A program made the position numbers and the translations under genes. A DNA stretch of 64,000 nucleotides from Alphaproteobacteria bacterium (lineage in GTDB: Bacteria > Pseudomonadota > Alphaproteobacteria > Caulobacterales > Parvularculaceae): NCBI GenBank assembly GCA_016125425.1, contig WGLT01000012.1:205003-269002 (forward strand), written 5' to 3'. This document shows, piece after piece, positions 45,485 to 55,090 of this stretch. Each line of letters starts with the position of its first letter. Position 1 is the first letter of the stretch. The notes below the pieces were generated by a model. It searched no databases. It saw only the letters and a program-made list of their open reading frames with translations, and was not told the origin of the DNA.

Positions 45485-46327
45485 GTGCGCCAACCGCATC
45501 CCGTGATCATCAAGCGCGTGAAAAAGGTCACTGGCGGCGGCCATCATGGCGGCGCGTGGAAAGTCGCCTATGCGGACTTCGTGACCGCGATGATGGCGTT
45601 CTTTCTGCTGATGTGGCTTTTGAACGCGACGACCGAAGATCAGCGCAAGGGCATCGCCGACTATTTCAATCCCGCCATCCCGATCAGCCAGGTCTCGGGC
45701 GGCGGAAAAGAGGCGCTGAGCGGGTCCACCATCGCGCCGGACGCCAAGCTTCTCGAGGACGGCTCGCACGGCAAGACGCAGATGCCGGCCGACGAGCAGA
45801 CGCAAGACGAGAAAAAGGAAAAAGCTGACGAAGCCGAGAAGAAAAAGCCGCTGACCGCCGAAGAGAAAGGCCGCCTGCAAGCGGTCGAGCAGGACCTTCT
45901 CAAGCGCGCTCTCGAACAGGATGCGGGCGGGCTCGCCCGTCACATACAGACGCGCATGACGCCGGAAGGTCTCGTTATCGAACTCGTCGAAGTCAACGGA
46001 AGCCCGCTTTTCGAAGTCGGCTCCGCGACGCCTTCGCCGACCATGGTCAAGCTTTTGAAGATCGTCGCCGAATGCGTCGGCACCGTGACGAACAACATCG
46101 CCATCGTCGGCCACACCGACAGCCGCCCCTACGCCGGCAAGGACGGCTACACCAATTGGGAGCTGTCCACGGACCGCGCAAACGCCGCGCGTCGTCTGAT
46201 GGTCGCGGACGGACTTGCGCCCGGACAGGTCGCGGAGGTCGCCGGCAAGGCCGACACCGAACCTTTGACGCCCGATCCGCTCGCGCCGCAGAACCGGCGC
46301 ATCTCCATCACCTTATTGAAAAATTAA
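45485..46327 (+). CDS. motB: Flagellar stator protein MotB
   Basis: 280 residues from GTG 45485 (SD AGGAGCCGAG). One membrane helix with the proton-carrying Asp, WKVAYADFVTAMMAFFLLMWLL, follows HHGGAW. The plug region follows, and the C-terminal OmpA-like peptidoglycan-binding domain (about 150-280) has IAIVGHTDSRPYAGKDGYTNWELSTDRANAARR-type motifs, here seen as GHTDSRPY and LSTDRANAARRLM. motA is not in the window. First gene of the plus-strand flagellar run. Confidence 0.93.
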   Translation: MRQPHPVIIKRVKKVTGGGHHGGAWKVAYADFVTAMMAFFLLMWLLNATTEDQRKGIADYFNPAIPISQVSGGGKEALSGSTIAPDAKLLEDGSHGKTQMPADEQTQDEKKEKADEAEKKKPLTAEEKGRLQAVEQDLLKRALEQDAGGLARHIQTRMTPEGLVIELVEVNGSPLFEVGSATPSPTMVKLLKIVAECVGTVTNNIAIVGHTDSRPYAGKDGYTNWELSTDRANAARRLMVADGLAPGQVAEVAGKADTEPLTPDPLAPQNRRISITLLKN

Positions 46328-46515
46328 GATGTCGGCGTCGTGCTTTGTTTCACAGGCAAGGGCGAGACAAGACTTCGGATGTCAGAGCGGGCGGATCGCG
46401 GACAATGCGATCTTTCAGATTCAATTAAGGTTAGCCTTATCGTTCTTTTAATTCCTTAAGCGGAGAATGCAGCCGCCTGTACAAGTATCAGTAACGCGGA
46501 AAACGGGTCGTCATC

Positions 46516-47820
46516 ATGGGACTTTCCTCATCTCTCAACGCCGGCGTTCAGGGCCTCAGCGCGAACGCGACGAGACTTGCTACGATTTCTGACAACATCG
46601 CGAACTCGGCGACTTACGGATACAAGCGCGCCGACACCGAGTTCTCGAACATGGTCCTGCAACAGGGCAATGGTACGTATACGGCCGGCGGCGTCCGCGT
46701 GACGACGTACAAGGACGTCTCGGCGCAGGGCACGCTGATCTCGACGCAGAACCCGACGGACATCTCGATCGCCGGGCGCGGCATGCTGCCCGTGACGACG
46801 CTCGCAGGCCTGAGCGCGAGCGGCGCGACGCGCCCGCTCCAGCTCACCTCGACGGGTTCTTTCGCCCCCGACCAGAACGGAAATCTCGTTTCGAAGAACG
46901 GCCTTTATCTGATGGGCTGGCCGGCCAATCCGGACGGGACGATCACCGTTCCGGGGCGCGACAGCGCGGCCGGTCTCGAGCCGATCAATGTGACGAAAAA
47001 CCAGTTCATCGCCGCGCCGACGACCGAGATCAATCTCGGCCTCAATCTGCCGGCCTCCGCGACCGACGCGTCCGGCACGGGCGACCCGTTCGACCTTCCG
47101 GTCGAATATTACGACACGCTCGGTCGCTCGCAGACGCTGACCATCACCTTCACGCCGACCATTCCGGCGAGCGGGTCGAGCAATGCCTGGACGGTCGACA
47201 TCAAGGACAGCGCCGGCAATCCCTCGACCGTCATTGCGACATTCGACGTCACCTTCGACGATACGTCCGGTTCGGGCGGCTCGATCCTCTCGGTCACCGA
47301 CGGCGCCGGCGCGACTTATGATTCGACGACGGGAGCGGTGGCGATCAACGTCGCGTCCGGCCCGATGTCGATCCAGATCGGCAAGCCCGGCGACGGCGGC
47401 CCCCTGACGCAGCTTTCGTCTTCATTCTCGCCGATCAACGTCACCAAGGACGGCGCGCCGATCGGCTCCTTGAGCTCGGTTGCGATCGACGCCCAGGGCC
47501 ATCTCGACGCGATCTACGACAACGGCTTTCGCCGGACCATCTATCAGGTGCCGGTCGCGGACGTTCCGAACATGGACGGTCTGACGGCGCTCGACAATCA
47601 GGCCTTCCAGATCTCGCAGGCGAGCGGCCCGGTCTATTTCTGGGATGCGGGAACGGGTCCGGTGGGCACCACGGTGGGCAATGCGCTTGCGCAGTCGACG
47701 ACCGACATCGCGCAGGAGCTGACCAATCTCATCCAGACGCAACGCGCCTATTCGTCGAACGCCAAAATCATCCAGACGGTCGACGAAATGCTGCAGGAAA
47801 CGACCAACCTGAAACGATAA
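46516..47820 (+). CDS. flgE: Flagellar hook protein FlgE
   Basis: 434 residues. The N-terminal rod-type motif LSANATRLATISDNIANSAT and C-terminal LTNLIQTQRAYSSNAKIIQT are the paired D0 coiled coils of hook proteins; the middle GGPLTQLSSSFSP region is the FlgE domain. Exported by the flagellar type III machine without a cleaved signal. The 188-bp gap after motB contains a small hairpin TAAGG-TTAG-CCTTA (46426-46439); no sigma54 or sigma28 promoter was recognised. Confidence 0.95.
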   Translation: MGLSSSLNAGVQGLSANATRLATISDNIANSATYGYKRADTEFSNMVLQQGNGTYTAGGVRVTTYKDVSAQGTLISTQNPTDISIAGRGMLPVTTLAGLSASGATRPLQLTSTGSFAPDQNGNLVSKNGLYLMGWPANPDGTITVPGRDSAAGLEPINVTKNQFIAAPTTEINLGLNLPASATDASGTGDPFDLPVEYYDTLGRSQTLTITFTPTIPASGSSNAWTVDIKDSAGNPSTVIATFDVTFDDTSGSGGSILSVTDGAGATYDSTTGAVAINVASGPMSIQIGKPGDGGPLTQLSSSFSPINVTKDGAPIGSLSSVAIDAQGHLDAIYDNGFRRTIYQVPVADVPNMDGLTALDNQAFQISQASGPVYFWDAGTGPVGTTVGNALAQSTTDIAQELTNLIQTQRAYSSNAKIIQTVDEMLQETTNLKR

Positions 47821-47857
47821 GCGGCAGGCTGGCGGCAGAAGGCCGCCAGAGTGAGCG

Positions 47858-49315
47858 ATGACGATCACCAACGCCATGGCGAATGCGACGACCGGTCTTT
47901 CCGCGGCCGGAAAGCGCGCCGACATCGTCTCGAACAATATCGCCAACGCCTCGACACCGGGCTATTCGCGGCGCGAAGTCGCCGTCAGCGAGCTGATCTT
48001 GAACGGCGGCGGCGCCGGCGTTTCGGTGGACGGCGTCACGCGCGCGCAGGACGCCGCCCTGACTCGCGAAAAGCGGAACGCGGCCGGCGTCGAAGCGCGC
48101 GACCAGGCGATCGCCTCGGCGTGGAAGGATCTGGATCAGGCGCTCGGCGGGCCGGATGATCCCTTTTCGCTCTTCAATCAGTATCAGGGGCTCGAAACCG
48201 CGCTGAGAAATCTCGGCGACACGCCGGAATCTCTCGCCGGCCAGGCGACGACGCTCGACGCGGCGAAGTCGCTCGCTTCATCCTTCAATCAACTCGCCAA
48301 AAAAACGCAGACAGCCCGCGAAGCCGCCGATGCGACGATTGCGCGCGACGTCGAGCAGGTGAACGCGAATTTGAAGCAGATCGAAAAGCTCAACGCCTCG
48401 ATCAGCAAGGGCGTCGTCTCCGGCGCCGATGTCAGCGCGCTCGAAGACCAGCGCAAATCGCTGATCGATCAGATTTCGGCCATGATTCCCGTTCGCGAGG
48501 TTCCGCGCAGCGACGGGGCTGTCGACATCATGACGAATGAAGGCGTGTTCCTTCTGGCCGGGACGGCGCGCGCCATCCAGTTCACGCAGACGGGCGCGAT
48601 TTCGCCGGATCTGTCGCTCAGCGCCGGAACGCTTTCCGGACTTTCCGTCGACGGCGTCGACATCACGCCCGGCGGCGGCGGCGCGCAAGCCGCGCAACAA
48701 GGCGCCATCGCCGGCCAGTTCGCCATTCGCGACCAGGTGCTCCCGGATTTTCAGGCGAAGATCGACGGGCTCGCCGGCGATCTCATCTCGCGCTTCGACG
48801 GCATCGATTCAACGCTCGCGCCGGGCGAGCCGGGCCTCTTCACCGACGCCGGCGCGCAATACAATCCGGCGAACATCGTCGGCATTTCAGGGCGCATCGC
48901 CGTCAACGCCGCCGTCGATCCTGATCGGGGCGGGGCGCTGTGGCGCCTGCGCGACGGTCTCGGCGCGGCCGCGCCAGGCCCGACGGGCAACGCCGATTTC
49001 GTCCGCACAATGCTGGACTCGATGACGGCGCTGAACGCGGCGCCGACGGGCGCGGGCCTTACCGGGCAGTTCTCCGCGGCGAGCGCGGCGGCGGGCGTTG
49101 CGACCGCGGTCGGCACGACGCGCATGAACGCCGAATCCGCGCTGGCGAGCTCGACGGCGCGCGCCCAGTCGACGGCCGACGCCGAAACGCAGGCGACGGG
49201 CGTCGACACCGATCAGGAGCTGCAAAAGCTTGTGCAAATCCAGCAGGCCTATTCGGCGAACGCGCGTGTCATCCAGATCGCCAAAGACATGCTCGACAAG
49301 TTGATGGAGCTTTGA
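47858..49315 (+). CDS. flgK: Hook-associated protein 1, FlgK
   Basis: 485 residues. N-terminal MANATTGLSAAGKRADIVSNNIANASTPGYSRREV and C-terminal LQKLVQIQQAYSANARVIQ are the conserved terminal helices, here quoted in part. FlgK joins hook to filament. It follows flgE by 37 bases and flgL follows after 2 bases. Confidence 0.95.
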   Translation: MTITNAMANATTGLSAAGKRADIVSNNIANASTPGYSRREVAVSELILNGGGAGVSVDGVTRAQDAALTREKRNAAGVEARDQAIASAWKDLDQALGGPDDPFSLFNQYQGLETALRNLGDTPESLAGQATTLDAAKSLASSFNQLAKKTQTAREAADATIARDVEQVNANLKQIEKLNASISKGVVSGADVSALEDQRKSLIDQISAMIPVREVPRSDGAVDIMTNEGVFLLAGTARAIQFTQTGAISPDLSLSAGTLSGLSVDGVDITPGGGGAQAAQQGAIAGQFAIRDQVLPDFQAKIDGLAGDLISRFDGIDSTLAPGEPGLFTDAGAQYNPANIVGISGRIAVNAAVDPDRGGALWRLRDGLGAAAPGPTGNADFVRTMLDSMTALNAAPTGAGLTGQFSAASAAAGVATAVGTTRMNAESALASSTARAQSTADAETQATGVDTDQELQKLVQIQQAYSANARVIQIAKDMLDKLMEL

Positions 49316-49317
49316 AA

Positions 49318-50325
49318 ATGTCGACAGGCGCCGTCCCCGACGTTTTGAAAAACGCGCAGCTCGCGCGGATCGTCTCAGAGTTGAAGTCGCGCCAGGCGGT
49401 GACGAGCCGCGAGGCGGTGACCGGCAAATATGAAGACGTGACCAAGGCGACCGGCGGCGACATCGGCGGCGTCGATCTGATTTCGAAGGCGATCGCCGAC
49501 GCGCAGACCTATCAAACGAGTCTGGCGCTTGCGGCCAATCGCGCCGCGATCACGCAAAACGCCCTGTCGGTGATCAGCGAGGACGGCAGCCGCATTTCGA
49601 CCAATGTGCTTTCGGCGCTTGGAACGGGCGACCAGTCGGGCCTCAGAATATCAGCTGAAGACGCCAAGCAGACGCTCGGCTCCATCTTTTCGGCGCTCAA
49701 TACGGCCGATGGCGGGCGCTCGCTGTTCGGCGGCGACGTGACCGACCAGCCGCCGCTCGGCGACGTCAATCAGCTCCTGTCCGATGTGCGCGGCATCATC
49801 GCCGCCGGTCCGGACGTCGCGACCATCAACGCCGCTCTCGACACCTATTTCAACGACCCGGCGGGCGGGTTCCAGACGACGATCTATCAGGGCGGGACCA
49901 ATGACGCGCCGGGCGTGGAGACCGCCCCGGGCGTGCGCGTGAACGCCTCGACGCGCGCCGACGCCCAGCCTTTCCGCGATCTCATGCGCGGCCTCGCGGT
50001 GATCGCCAATTACGACGCGTTGCCGCCGAGCGCGGCGGGCGACGAAAAATCCCTGCTCCAGTCGAGCGCGACGCTCGCGCATGCCGCCGGCGACGGCCTG
50101 ACCAATCTCAGGGGCCTCATCGGGGTCGCCGAACAGCGCATTTCGACGGCGAAAGACCAGCACGCCGCCGAAGAAACGGCGTTTACGAACATTCTCAACG
50201 ACAAGACGTCGCGCGATCCCTTCGAGGCGGCCGCGTCGCTGCAAAATCTCGATTCGCAATTGCAGGCGTCCTATCTTGTCACCGCGCGCCTGGCGAAAAT
50301 GTCGCTCGCCGATTACCTGGGATAA
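49318..50325 (+). CDS. flgL: Hook-associated protein 3, FlgL
   Basis: 335 residues from ATG 49318; the track's 126 extra residues overlap flgK in another frame. It is a flagellin-fold protein with N-terminal coiled coil (LARIVSELKSRQAVTSREAV) and C-terminal helix (AASLQNLDSQLQASYLVTARLAKM). With FlgK it forms the hook-filament junction. The order flgE-flgK-flgL-flgI supports the assignment, since FlgL is less conserved than FlgK. Confidence 0.9.
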   Translation: MSTGAVPDVLKNAQLARIVSELKSRQAVTSREAVTGKYEDVTKATGGDIGGVDLISKAIADAQTYQTSLALAANRAAITQNALSVISEDGSRISTNVLSALGTGDQSGLRISAEDAKQTLGSIFSALNTADGGRSLFGGDVTDQPPLGDVNQLLSDVRGIIAAGPDVATINAALDTYFNDPAGGFQTTIYQGGTNDAPGVETAPGVRVNASTRADAQPFRDLMRGLAVIANYDALPPSAAGDEKSLLQSSATLAHAAGDGLTNLRGLIGVAEQRISTAKDQHAAEETAFTNILNDKTSRDPFEAAASLQNLDSQLQASYLVTARLAKMSLADYLG

Positions 50326-50328
50326 ACC

Positions 50329-51429
50329 ATGAAACGCCTCGCCCTGTTCTTCGTCGCCCTTCTCGTCGCGCTCATTGCGCCGGCCGAGGCCGAAGTGCGG
50401 CTGAAGGATCTCGTGGACGTCGAAGGCGTTCGCGGCAACGACCTCGTGGGCTACGGCCTCGTCGTCGGCCTCAACGGCACGGGCGACGGCCTGCGCAATT
50501 CGCCTTATACGGAAGAAGCGCTGTCGAGCCTGCTCGAGCGTCTCGGCGTCAACGTGCAGGGCGAGGATTTCCGGCCGAAAAACGTCGCGGCCGTTCTCGT
50601 CACCGCGACCTTGCCGCCTTTCGCGCGCGCGGGCATGCAGATCGACGTCACGGTTTCGGCGATCGGCGACGCCAAGAGCCTCACCGGCGGGACCTTGATC
50701 ATGACGCCGCTCAACGCTCCCGACGGACAGGTTTACGCGGTGGCGCAAGGGCCTGTTCTCGTCAGCGGCTATTCGGCGAAAGGCGAGGCCGCCTCCGTCA
50801 CCGAGGGCGTGCCGACGGCGGGGACGATTCCGAATGGCGGGCGCGTCGAACGCGAATTGCCCTTCGATTTCTCTTCGATGAAATCGATCAAGCTGTCTCT
50901 GCGTTCGCCCGATTTCACGACGGCGGCGCGCATCGAAACCGCGATCAACCGCCAGGTCGGCAAGCCGATCGCGAAAATGCTCGACGCGACGGCGGTCGAA
51001 ATCGCCTATGACCCGCAATTCGTCTCGCCCGCGCATGAAATGAGCGCGATTGAGAATATCGAGGTTCAGCCCGAGCAGGAGGCGCGCGTCGTCGTCGACC
51101 AGCGCTCCGGCACGATCGTTCTCGGCGCCGACGTGCGCATTTCGAGCGTCGCCGTCGCCCAGGGCAACCTTTCGATCAAGATTTCGGAGACGCCGCAGGC
51201 CCTCCAGCCGAATCCGTTCTCCAAGAACGGCGAAACCGTCGTTCTGCCGCGCACCGACATTTCCGTTCAGGACAGCGACAACAAGGTCGCCGTCGTCAGA
51301 GAGAATGTGACGCTCTCCGATCTTGTCGCTGGCCTTAATTCGCTCGGCGTCAGCCCCCGCGAAATGATCGACATCCTCAAGTCCATCAAGGCCGCGGGCG
51401 CCCTGCACGCCGATCTCGTCGTGCAATAG
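50329..51429 (+). CDS. flgI: Flagellar P-ring protein FlgI
   Basis: 366 residues, with a cleaved Sec signal (LALFFVALLVALIAPAEA-EV). It has RLKDLVDVEGVRGNDLVGYGLVVGLNGTGD, quoted in part, and the C-terminal LNSLGVSPREMIDILKSIKAAGALHADL typical of FlgI. It forms the periplasmic bushing around the rod. It starts 3 bases after flgL. No flgH (L-ring) follows; the run stops here. Confidence 0.96.
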   Translation: MKRLALFFVALLVALIAPAEAEVRLKDLVDVEGVRGNDLVGYGLVVGLNGTGDGLRNSPYTEEALSSLLERLGVNVQGEDFRPKNVAAVLVTATLPPFARAGMQIDVTVSAIGDAKSLTGGTLIMTPLNAPDGQVYAVAQGPVLVSGYSAKGEAASVTEGVPTAGTIPNGGRVERELPFDFSSMKSIKLSLRSPDFTTAARIETAINRQVGKPIAKMLDATAVEIAYDPQFVSPAHEMSAIENIEVQPEQEARVVVDQRSGTIVLGADVRISSVAVAQGNLSIKISETPQALQPNPFSKNGETVVLPRTDISVQDSDNKVAVVRENVTLSDLVAGLNSLGVSPREMIDILKSIKAAGALHADLVVQ

Positions 51430-51627
51430 CCGCCAGCCGATTCGGCCGATTCGCACTCAATTGGCGCGTCGCCGTTCCCTCGGGATATCGCCGGGGACCC
51501 CGAGACGGCGGCTCACGGACGCGCGGACCTGGCTTGTTAAGCGCCAATAAAGCCGGCGCGCGCGTTGCCCTTCAACAACACTGAATTGTGAAACCGCCTC
51601 ATCTGCCCAACTAATCTTGCCGGGCGT

Positions 51628-51649
51628 TTTGACGCAGGGCCGCGTCAAA
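51628..51649. promoter_or_regulatory. Dyad TTTGACGC-N6-GCGTCAAA before TonB receptor gene
   Basis: A perfect 8-bp inverted repeat with a 6-bp centre (AGGGCC) in the 270-bp gap after flgI, about 50 bases before the receptor start. It could be an operator or, in RNA, a leader hairpin. No known riboswitch consensus (B12 box, TPP) was recognised in this leader. Confidence 0.5.
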
Positions 51650-51699
51650 GGGTAGGGTTTGCATCGAAGGGCAGATTTAGACTTTAGGGGGCCTACACA

Positions 51700-54600
51700 A
51701 TGCTATTATTGACTGCTTCGCGGGCGTCGACCCGCGGCTGGAAAGCTGTTCTGGCGGTCGGCGCATCGGCGGCGGCCTTGACCGCAGTCGGCGTCGCACA
51801 GGCGGATGACGGCGCGCTTTCGGTTCAGGCGGCGGCGCAAGGCGCGGCCGATCAGACGGTCCAGCAAGTTCCGCCCAAGTCGAGCGACGAATCGAACAGG
51901 AAAAAGGGCGATTCCGGCGAGGCCGTGATCGTCACCGGCACGCGTCTCAGAAACAGCGAATTCACAAGCGCGACGCCGGTTCAGGTTCTCGATCCGCAGG
52001 CGGCGCAGCTCCGCGGCCAGTTCGACACAGCCGAATTCATTCAGTCATCTTCGATCGCAGCAGGCTCCGCGCAGATCACATCCGCGATTTCGTCCGCCTT
52101 CGTGACGAATGGCGGGCCCGGCGCGTCGACGATTTCGCTGCGCGGCCTCGGCGCCAACCGCACGCTCGTCCTTCTGAACGGCGAACGCGCCGGACCGGCC
52201 GGCACGCGCGGCGCGGTCAGCGCTTTCGACCTCAATGTGCTGCCGCAATCCATCATTTCGAACGTGCAGATCCTGAAGGACGGCGCATCGTCCGTTTACG
52301 GTTCGGACGCGATCGCCGGCGTCGTCAACATCATCACCAAAAAACATACGGACGGACTGGAAATCGACGGCACGCTCGTTCAGCCCTTCAAAACCGGCGG
52401 CGCCGAATATCGGGGAAGCCTGACCTGGGGCAAGGAATCGGCGCGCGGCCATATTCTGATGGCCGGCGATTTCTACCAGCGCCAGGAGCTGGCGCGCGGT
52501 CAGCGCAAATATCTGAACTGCGGCGAAGAAGGCATCTACAAGCCGGGCACCAAAACGCGCGCCGACACGATCGATCCGCGCACCGGCGTGCCGCAATGTT
52601 CGGACCTGCCCTGGGGCCAGATCTGGATTTATGACCTGCATTACCTCGCTTATTACTACGGCTATACGACGAACCCGTTCTCCAACATTCCGGGGCACGG
52701 CGCGACGCCCGCTGCCGATTTCGGCAAGGTGACGCAGTTCCAGTATGATTATCCGGGGCAGACGCTCGGCAATCTCGGCAATTACATACCGGCCCTTCCG
52801 GCGCCGCGCGACGCCTATGACCTGACGGTTCCGGCGGGCTTCTATCCGGTCGGCTACGACCCGGCGTCTTATTCCGTCTACAATCTGAGCCACCCCTTCG
52901 TGTCGGACGTGACGGTCATTCCGAAAACCACGCGCTACACCGCCTATATGGACGGCTCCTATCAGCTCGGCGACTGGATCGAGGCTTATGGCTCGTTCCT
53001 GTTCAACCGGCGCGAGACCTATCAAAACGGATACCGGCAGTTCTGGACGTTCGGCTATACTTCGGACTTCTTCGGTTTCGGCAATTCGCTTTCTCCCGCG
53101 ACCGGGCCGTATCTAGAAAGCCCGACGGCGGTCACCGACTGGTCCGACAGCTGGCAAAAGGTCGATTATCTGCGCGCCGTGGGCGGTTTCCGCGGCGAGA
53201 TCGACGGCGGCACGTTCCTCCCCGGCTGGCAATGGAACGTTTACGGACAATTCAGCCGCAGCTCGGGCGCGTACTCCGCCCAGCAGATCTACAACGACTC
53301 GATCATGTACCAGTACGATATCGGGTACGGCGCGGGGCCTTGCGAAGGCAAGGTGACGCCAATCAGCCAGAAGAACTGCGTGTCGATCAACTGGTGGGAT
53401 CCGGCGTTCCTCGCCGGCGAGATTCCGCAAAACGTCCGGGATTATCTCTTCGGCGTCGAGACCGGCCATACGGTCTATAAGCAGGCCTATATCGAAGGCG
53501 GCATCAACGGCGACGTCTTCGACCTGCCCGCCGGCAAAGTCTCGGTCGCGCTCGGCGGCGTCTATCGGCACGATTCGATCGACGATATTCCGGGCGACAT
53601 CACATATGCGGTCAATCCGGCTTACGACCCGAGCAGTCCGGTCTGCCAGCCAAGCAGTCCGAGTTACGATCCCACCAACGATATCTGCAAGTCTCACGTC
53701 AACAACGCCTGGGGCAACACAGCCGCCGGCGAGACCAAGGGATCGAGCACGACGAAAGAATTTTACGGCGAGATCGGCATTCCGCTGATCAAGAACGGGC
53801 CGCTGATCCAGTCTTTCGACGTGACGGCCTCGGCGCGCTATACGAATGTCAGCACGGCCGGCGAAGCGGCGACATGGAAGGCGACGGCGAACTGGGCGGT
53901 CAACGATACGATCCGGTTCCGCGGCACCTGGGGCACGTCATTCCGCGCGCCGGCGCTGTTCGAACTCTATCTTGCGGACCAGACAAGCTTTGCGAGCCAG
54001 CGCGCGATCGACCCCTGCATTCAATGGGGAACGAATCTCGCCAACGGCACGATCAGCCAGCAGGTGGCCGACAATTGCGCCGCGCAGGGCGTGTTGCCGA
54101 ACCATTCAGGCTCCGGCATCTCGGCGACGATATTCACCGGCGGCGGTCTCGGCAGACTCGATTCCGAGAGATCGACGGCAAGAACAGGCGGCGTCGTCCT
54201 GACCCCGAATTTCCTGTTCTCCGATCGGACCAAGGTCAGCATCGCGCTCGACTATTTCGATATCCATGTGACGGGCGAGGTGACGCAGCTCGGCGCCGCC
54301 AACATCATTTTTGGATGTCTGTCCTCGCCGACATTCCCAACCGATCCGCTGTGTTCTCTCTATCAGCGCGACCCGGGAACCAATTACAACATCACGACGG
54401 TCGTCGATAATTACATCAATATCGCCGACCAGAAGAACACGGGCGCGGACCTGACCGCCCAGCTCGATCAGGATCTGGGCAAATGGGGCAATCTCACTCT
54501 GTACACGCAGATGACATGGCAGTTTAAGGACACGCGCGCTCTCTTCGCGGATAACGTCCAGAACCTCAATGGCGAGGACGGCGAGCCTTATTGGGACGGC

Positions 54601-54978
54601 AACGCCAACCTCATCTGGAACTACGGTCCGTGGAAGCTGTTCTACGGCGTGCAGTTCATCGGCCGCACGTCGGATCGGGGCGATTACTGGCGCGCGAACG
54701 GAAACCCGGACAATGTCACGGACTCCGTGCATACCGGCCCCTATGCGGTCGATCTTGTCGCTGAGTGGCGCAATTATCAGAGCTTCTCTGTGACGCGGTC
54801 CTTCGGGGACGACAAATACACGGTGACGCTCGGCCTTTCGAATATCTGGAATACGAAGCCGCCGCGCGTGTCGACCATCAACGCCGGCACGATCCCGACC
54901 GTCGGCGTCGTGCCTTACGAGTCGCAGTACGATTATGTCGGAAGGCGGGCCTTCCTCAACGTCAAAGCGCATTTTTAA
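51700..54978 (+). CDS. TonB-dependent outer-membrane receptor
   Basis: 1092 residues. The signal peptide ends near VGVAQA-DDG. The plug domain (about 70-220) starts with EAVIVTGTRLRNSEFTSATP, resembling a TonB box followed by the plug, and has GASTISLRGLGANRTLVLLNG and SSVYGSDAIAGVVNIITKK. The 22-strand barrel ends in YVGRRAFLNVKAHF with terminal Phe for BAM recognition. It has the length and features of substrate-uptake receptors for glycans or peptides; the ligand is unknown. Preceded by TTTAGGGGG and followed by a strong terminator. Confidence 0.93.
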   Translation: MLLLTASRASTRGWKAVLAVGASAAALTAVGVAQADDGALSVQAAAQGAADQTVQQVPPKSSDESNRKKGDSGEAVIVTGTRLRNSEFTSATPVQVLDPQAAQLRGQFDTAEFIQSSSIAAGSAQITSAISSAFVTNGGPGASTISLRGLGANRTLVLLNGERAGPAGTRGAVSAFDLNVLPQSIISNVQILKDGASSVYGSDAIAGVVNIITKKHTDGLEIDGTLVQPFKTGGAEYRGSLTWGKESARGHILMAGDFYQRQELARGQRKYLNCGEEGIYKPGTKTRADTIDPRTGVPQCSDLPWGQIWIYDLHYLAYYYGYTTNPFSNIPGHGATPAADFGKVTQFQYDYPGQTLGNLGNYIPALPAPRDAYDLTVPAGFYPVGYDPASYSVYNLSHPFVSDVTVIPKTTRYTAYMDGSYQLGDWIEAYGSFLFNRRETYQNGYRQFWTFGYTSDFFGFGNSLSPATGPYLESPTAVTDWSDSWQKVDYLRAVGGFRGEIDGGTFLPGWQWNVYGQFSRSSGAYSAQQIYNDSIMYQYDIGYGAGPCEGKVTPISQKNCVSINWWDPAFLAGEIPQNVRDYLFGVETGHTVYKQAYIEGGINGDVFDLPAGKVSVALGGVYRHDSIDDIPGDITYAVNPAYDPSSPVCQPSSPSYDPTNDICKSHVNNAWGNTAAGETKGSSTTKEFYGEIGIPLIKNGPLIQSFDVTASARYTNVSTAGEAATWKATANWAVNDTIRFRGTWGTSFRAPALFELYLADQTSFASQRAIDPCIQWGTNLANGTISQQVADNCAAQGVLPNHSGSGISATIFTGGGLGRLDSERSTARTGGVVLTPNFLFSDRTKVSIALDYFDIHVTGEVTQLGAANIIFGCLSSPTFPTDPLCSLYQRDPGTNYNITTVVDNYINIADQKNTGADLTAQLDQDLGKWGNLTLYTQMTWQFKDTRALFADNVQNLNGEDGEPYWDGNANLIWNYGPWKLFYGVQFIGRTSDRGDYWRANGNPDNVTDSVHTGPYAVDLVAEWRNYQSFSVTRSFGDDKYTVTLGLSNIWNTKPPRVSTINAGTIPTVGVVPYESQYDYVGRRAFLNVKAHF

Positions 54979-54994
54979 GGGGGCGCAATGCGCG

Positions 54995-55029
54995 AAAGGG
55001 GGCTGCGGGCGTCGCCGCGGCCCCCTTTT
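54995..55029 (+). terminator. Intrinsic terminator after TonB receptor
   Basis: AAAGGGGGC (54995-55003) pairs with GCCCCCTTT (55020-55028), with an inner GCGG/CCGC stem and TTTT on the 3' side. It lies 17 bases past the receptor stop and separates it from the sulfotransferase gene. Confidence 0.88.
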
Positions 55030-55090
55030 CATTCGCGCCGCTTGAGGACATTGTTCCGGGGTCCGAACGCCGCCCCCAAACGAGGTGGAG

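Noticed and set aside
46426-46459. Hairpin or flagellar-class promoter before flgE
   Set aside because: A 5-bp hairpin only; no sigma54 (GG-N10-GC) or sigma28 signature was recognised.
49651-51456. 601-residue minus-strand ORF
   Set aside because: Antisense to flgL and flgI, which have clear family motifs.
51430-51699. Riboswitch in the TonB receptor leader
   Set aside because: No B12 box, TPP or other conserved core was found; only a simple dyad is present.
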